Source of the DNA: an uncultured Gammaproteobacteria bacterium
Lineage (GTDB): Bacteria; Pseudomonadota; Gammaproteobacteria; Pseudomonadales; Ketobacteraceae
Reading direction: 5' to 3'
Assembly: GCA_913063125.1 (NCBI GenBank)
Contig: CAJXZM010000036.1
Coordinates: forward strand, 1 to 43,363
DNA length: 43,363 bases
Part shown: positions 41,444 through 43,363 of the stretch, in pieces
Layout: each line of letters begins with the position of its first letter
Numbering within the stretch: position 1 is the stretch's first letter
Position numbers and translations under genes: made by a program
Notes under the pieces: model-generated
Database searches by the model: none
What the model was told of the DNA's origin: nothing
What the model saw: the letters and a program-made list of their open reading frames with translations, nothing else

Positions 41444-42475
41444 CTATTTTGTATGTGGACCAGGAAGTACAAATTCAACATCAGAATTGTGCTCTCCTAG
41501 CATTAGGTTTTTTACAACCGTAACAAGCTCGCCACCCTCGAACAAGATTTCATTGAGCCCTTGCACTAATGGCATGTAGACACCCAGCTCATCTGATTTT
41601 TCTTTCACTAAGTGAATGGTGTTCACACCTTCGGCGGTACCACCCAGATTATCTAAAACCTCTTCAAGAGAATGGCCTTTAGCCAACCCTAAACCAACTT
41701 GAAAATTTCTACTTAGTGGCGACGTGCAAGTAACAAATAGATCTCCCACCCCCGCTAAACCAAGAAATGTATAAGGGTTAGCCCCGAGCTTTGATGCAAA
41801 TCGACTCATTTCTGCGAGGCTTCGAGTAATCAGCATGCTCTTCGTGTTTTCCCCCATCCCCATAGCGGTAGCCATACCCGCAGCAATTGCATAAATATTC
41901 TTTAGCGCGCCTGCAAGCTCGACACCGAACATGTCGCTATTCCCATACACTCTGAAATATTGACACGACAGCATTTCTTGCACTCGATTTCGAACATATT
42001 CAGATTCACTCGCGATCACGGACCCTGTTAACATTCGGGCTGCAACTTCTTTTGCTAAATTCGGTCCACTCAATACCCCAATATTTGAACATTGTGTCGA
42101 GTCTCGTAACACCTGACTCATAAAGCGAAACCCGTCTTTTTGAATACCTTTTGTCGTACTTACCAAAATACGTGAATCATCCAGATGTTCGCTGCATTGC
42201 TGAATGACAGAAACAACGGATTTACTGGGTACAGCAACAAAAATAACCTCTGCATCAACAACAGAACCAACCAGATCGGTTGTCGCTTTTATTGCTTCAT
42301 TCAGCCTATATCCAGGGAGATAGCGGGTATTTTCATGATTTTCGGTTATATCCTTTACGCTTTCCTCGCTTCGCATCCATAACGCTACATCATTTCCGTT
42401 ATCTGCTAAAATATTCGCAATAGCAGTACCAAAACTGCCTCCACCTAAAACCGTTGCCTTGCCTTTGCCACTCAT
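41444..42475 (-). CDS. gpsA: Glycerol-3-phosphate dehydrogenase [NAD(P)+]
   Basis: The 343-residue product has the family layout: Rossmann motif GGGSFGTAIANILADNG near 11-27, VAVPSKSV, STTKGIQ, LSGPNLAKEVA, the catalytic Lys in ELAGALKNIYAIAAGM and LAGVGDLFVTCTSPLSRN. It makes sn-glycerol-3-phosphate from dihydroxyacetone phosphate for phospholipid synthesis in the cytoplasm. It is the middle gene of a three-gene - strand set with the unknown 42532 gene and the DUF4389 gene. Confidence 0.96.
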   Translation of the reverse strand: MSGKGKATVLGGGSFGTAIANILADNGNDVALWMRSEESVKDITENHENTRYLPGYRLNEAIKATTDLVGSVVDAEVIFVAVPSKSVVSVIQQCSEHLDDSRILVSTTKGIQKDGFRFMSQVLRDSTQCSNIGVLSGPNLAKEVAARMLTGSVIASESEYVRNRVQEMLSCQYFRVYGNSDMFGVELAGALKNIYAIAAGMATAMGMGENTKSMLITRSLAEMSRFASKLGANPYTFLGLAGVGDLFVTCTSPLSRNFQVGLGLAKGHSLEEVLDNLGGTAEGVNTIHLVKEKSDELGVYMPLVQGLNEILFEGGELVTVVKNLMLGEHNSDVEFVLPGPHTK

Positions 42476-42531
42476 AAACCGTTACACCTCTGCATTCTGA
42501 GGAAACAGTATACCAGCGAAAAAACGTCTCG

Positions 42532-42852
42532 CTATGAAAACCAACGACTTAACGCAAATTCTGACTGCAAGAAACTTTTTGTCCCACTGGGGCCATCTAA
42601 TTCTAACTTTATTGGGCCACTACTAGACTCGCTAATAAGGTGTAATCGAAGAAATGGGTTCACTTTTCGTTCAACCTCGATTAGCTGGGATGCGACCAAT
42701 AGAGCATCATCATTGCGTCCAAAATCAAACAAATAGCCATCATCTGTTTCTGTTACCTGTTTAATAAGATCCAGTACTATAGGTAAAATCTGCTCCCTAA
42801 CCTCTTTGGCCGACTCCTCACTTAATGGTCGTTCAAATGTCACCAACTCCAT
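42532..42852 (-). CDS. Small protein of unknown function upstream of gpsA
   Basis: This 106-residue soluble protein, acidic in its first half, has no signal or membrane segment. It reads as a helix (SEESAKEVREQILPIVLDLI) followed by strands (GYLFDFG, FLRLHLISESSSGPIKLEL), ending in LQSEFALSRWF. The layout suggests a small alpha/beta domain. I do not recognise the family. It lies 56 bases before gpsA on the same strand and may share its promoter. Confidence 0.65.
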   Translation of the reverse strand: MELVTFERPLSEESAKEVREQILPIVLDLIKQVTETDDGYLFDFGRNDDALLVASQLIEVERKVNPFLRLHLISESSSGPIKLELDGPSGTKSFLQSEFALSRWFS

Positions 42853-42974
42853 AACGCACCCTCATCAACAAAAAATCCGACAGGGCATATCTACAACCCT
42901 ACGTATTTAGTTTAGCAATAGAATGAAGAACTAAAGCACCTCTGTAAGATTTTTTTGTTATGAGAGGGAGAAAT

Positions 42975-43006
42975 AAAAAAGGATGCCACTTGGCACCCTT
43001 TTTTAT
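42975..43006 (-). terminator. Terminator downstream of htpG
   Basis: GGATGCCA (42981-42988) and TGGCACCC (42991-42998) form a stem flanked by an A6 run at 42975-42980 and T6 at 42999-43004. On the - strand the one imperfect pair becomes a G-U wobble, so it works best for htpG but may act both ways. Confidence 0.8.
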
Positions 43007-43076
43007 TGTTGGGCTCAACATTGTTGAGCCCAATATTGCTGAACTGAATATTGTTACGTTAAATATTGATCACTTA
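43002..43076 (-). repeat. 15-base tandem repeat across the htpG 3' end
   Basis: Five degenerate 15-base units begin at 43002, 43017, 43032, 43047 and 43062, each starting with a variant of AATATTG (TTTATTG, AACATTG, then three exact AATATTG). The last overlaps the htpG stop codon (43070-43072). Two neighbouring units form a perfect 11-bp hairpin, TTGGGCTCAAC (43009-43019) with GTTGAGCCCAA (43023-43033). Confidence 0.75.
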
Positions 43077-43363
43077 AACAATTGCAGTAGTAGCTTATTG
43101 ATACGCTGAACATATGCAGCAGGATCATCTAGCTGCCCGCCTTCTGCCAACGCCGCTTGATCAAACAATATTGCCACTAGATCAGCAAAGCGATCTTCTT
43201 GAATCTCTTCCTTCAAGTTTTCGACCAACGGGTGCGTTACGTTGATCTCTAATGTTGGCTTTGTTTCAGGCATTGCCTGTCCAGCTGCTTCCATTATTTG
43301 ACGCATTTGAGCACCCATATCATGAGCACCAACAACCAAACATGCAGGAGAATCTGTTAATCG
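43070..43363 (-). CDS. htpG: Chaperone HtpG, C-terminal part (cut by window end)
   Basis: The frame is open to the end of the window and reads [20 protein letters not shown], then [13 protein letters not shown] and the dimerisation end [31 protein letters not shown]. This is the C-terminal dimerisation domain of bacterial Hsp90 (about 97 residues seen of roughly 640). It is a cytosolic ATP-dependent chaperone. The 5' part lies outside the window. Confidence 0.96.
   Translation of the reverse strand, partial: RLTDSPACLVVGAHDMGAQMRQIMEAAGQAMPETKPTLEINVTHPLVENLKEEIQEDRFADLVAILFDQAALAEGGQLDDPAAYVQRINKLLLQLFK

Noticed and set aside
1..43363. tRNA, rRNA, insertion sequences or phage genes
   Set aside because: No cloverleaf, transposase, integrase or flanking inverted repeats were seen; the genes form ordinary chromosomal operons.

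Overview
The window looks like chromosomal DNA of a marine-type, Gram-negative gammaproteobacterium of moderate to low GC. The evidence is a complete type II secretion (T2SS) gene set, dTDP-rhamnose genes in rfbBACD order, gpsA beside a DUF4389 gene, an ABC-type O-antigen exporter and htpG. I cannot name the genus from sequence alone. The whole window is devoted to building, decorating and secreting the cell surface.

Left part (1-9211, + strand): a leucine-rich-repeat-like protein with no visible signal peptide (81-1646); a large putative lipoprotein with an Ig-like domain and a glycosidase-like region (1806-4079); a 315-base gap with two striking RNA-type hairpins; then three glycan genes: a family 2 glycosyltransferase (4395), a sulfotransferase with a 21-residue coiled-coil repeat tail (5461), and a double glycosyltransferase (6962). 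Next, on the - strand (9270-12906), come an arylsulfotransferase-like lipoprotein and an abutting pair: a WbpV-like epimerase/dehydrogenase and a WecA/WbpL-like undecaprenyl-phosphate sugar-1-phosphate transferase. A small unknown lipoprotein (13203-13649, +) is followed by convergent - strand DNA.

Middle (24202 down to 13666, - strand): a polysaccharide export and decoration operon. In transcription order it holds a GT-B-like protein, a sulfotransferase, a TPR-methyltransferase, Wzm, two paralogous TPR-sulfotransferases, Wzt with a C-terminal glycan-binding domain, and a further sulfotransferase. Five PAPS-type sulfotransferases plus one arylsulfotransferase-like protein lie within 20 kb, which suggests a heavily sulfated surface polysaccharide.

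Right part (40773 down to 24307, - strand): rfbBACD runs by a 4-base overlap into gspE, and the T2SS genes follow as E-F-G-H-I-J-K-L-M-C-like-D. Downstream of the secretin lies a gene for a 682-residue, Ala/Thr/Ser/Asn-rich exported protein with a structured leader and a strong terminator. It has the character of an S-layer or other abundant surface protein. My main proposal is that the region is one module: the T2SS exports the surface protein, which is held on an ABC-exported, sulfated, rhamnose-containing O-polysaccharide. Aeromonas, where the S-layer leaves through a T2SS and binds LPS O-antigen, is the known precedent. The secretin has a predicted lipobox, as in the HxcQ liposecretin type, and the C-like subunit lacks a PDZ region.

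Far right (41157-43363, - strand): a DUF4389 membrane protein, gpsA, a small unknown protein and the C-terminal end of htpG, whose downstream region holds a terminator, a perfect hairpin and a 15-base tandem repeat.
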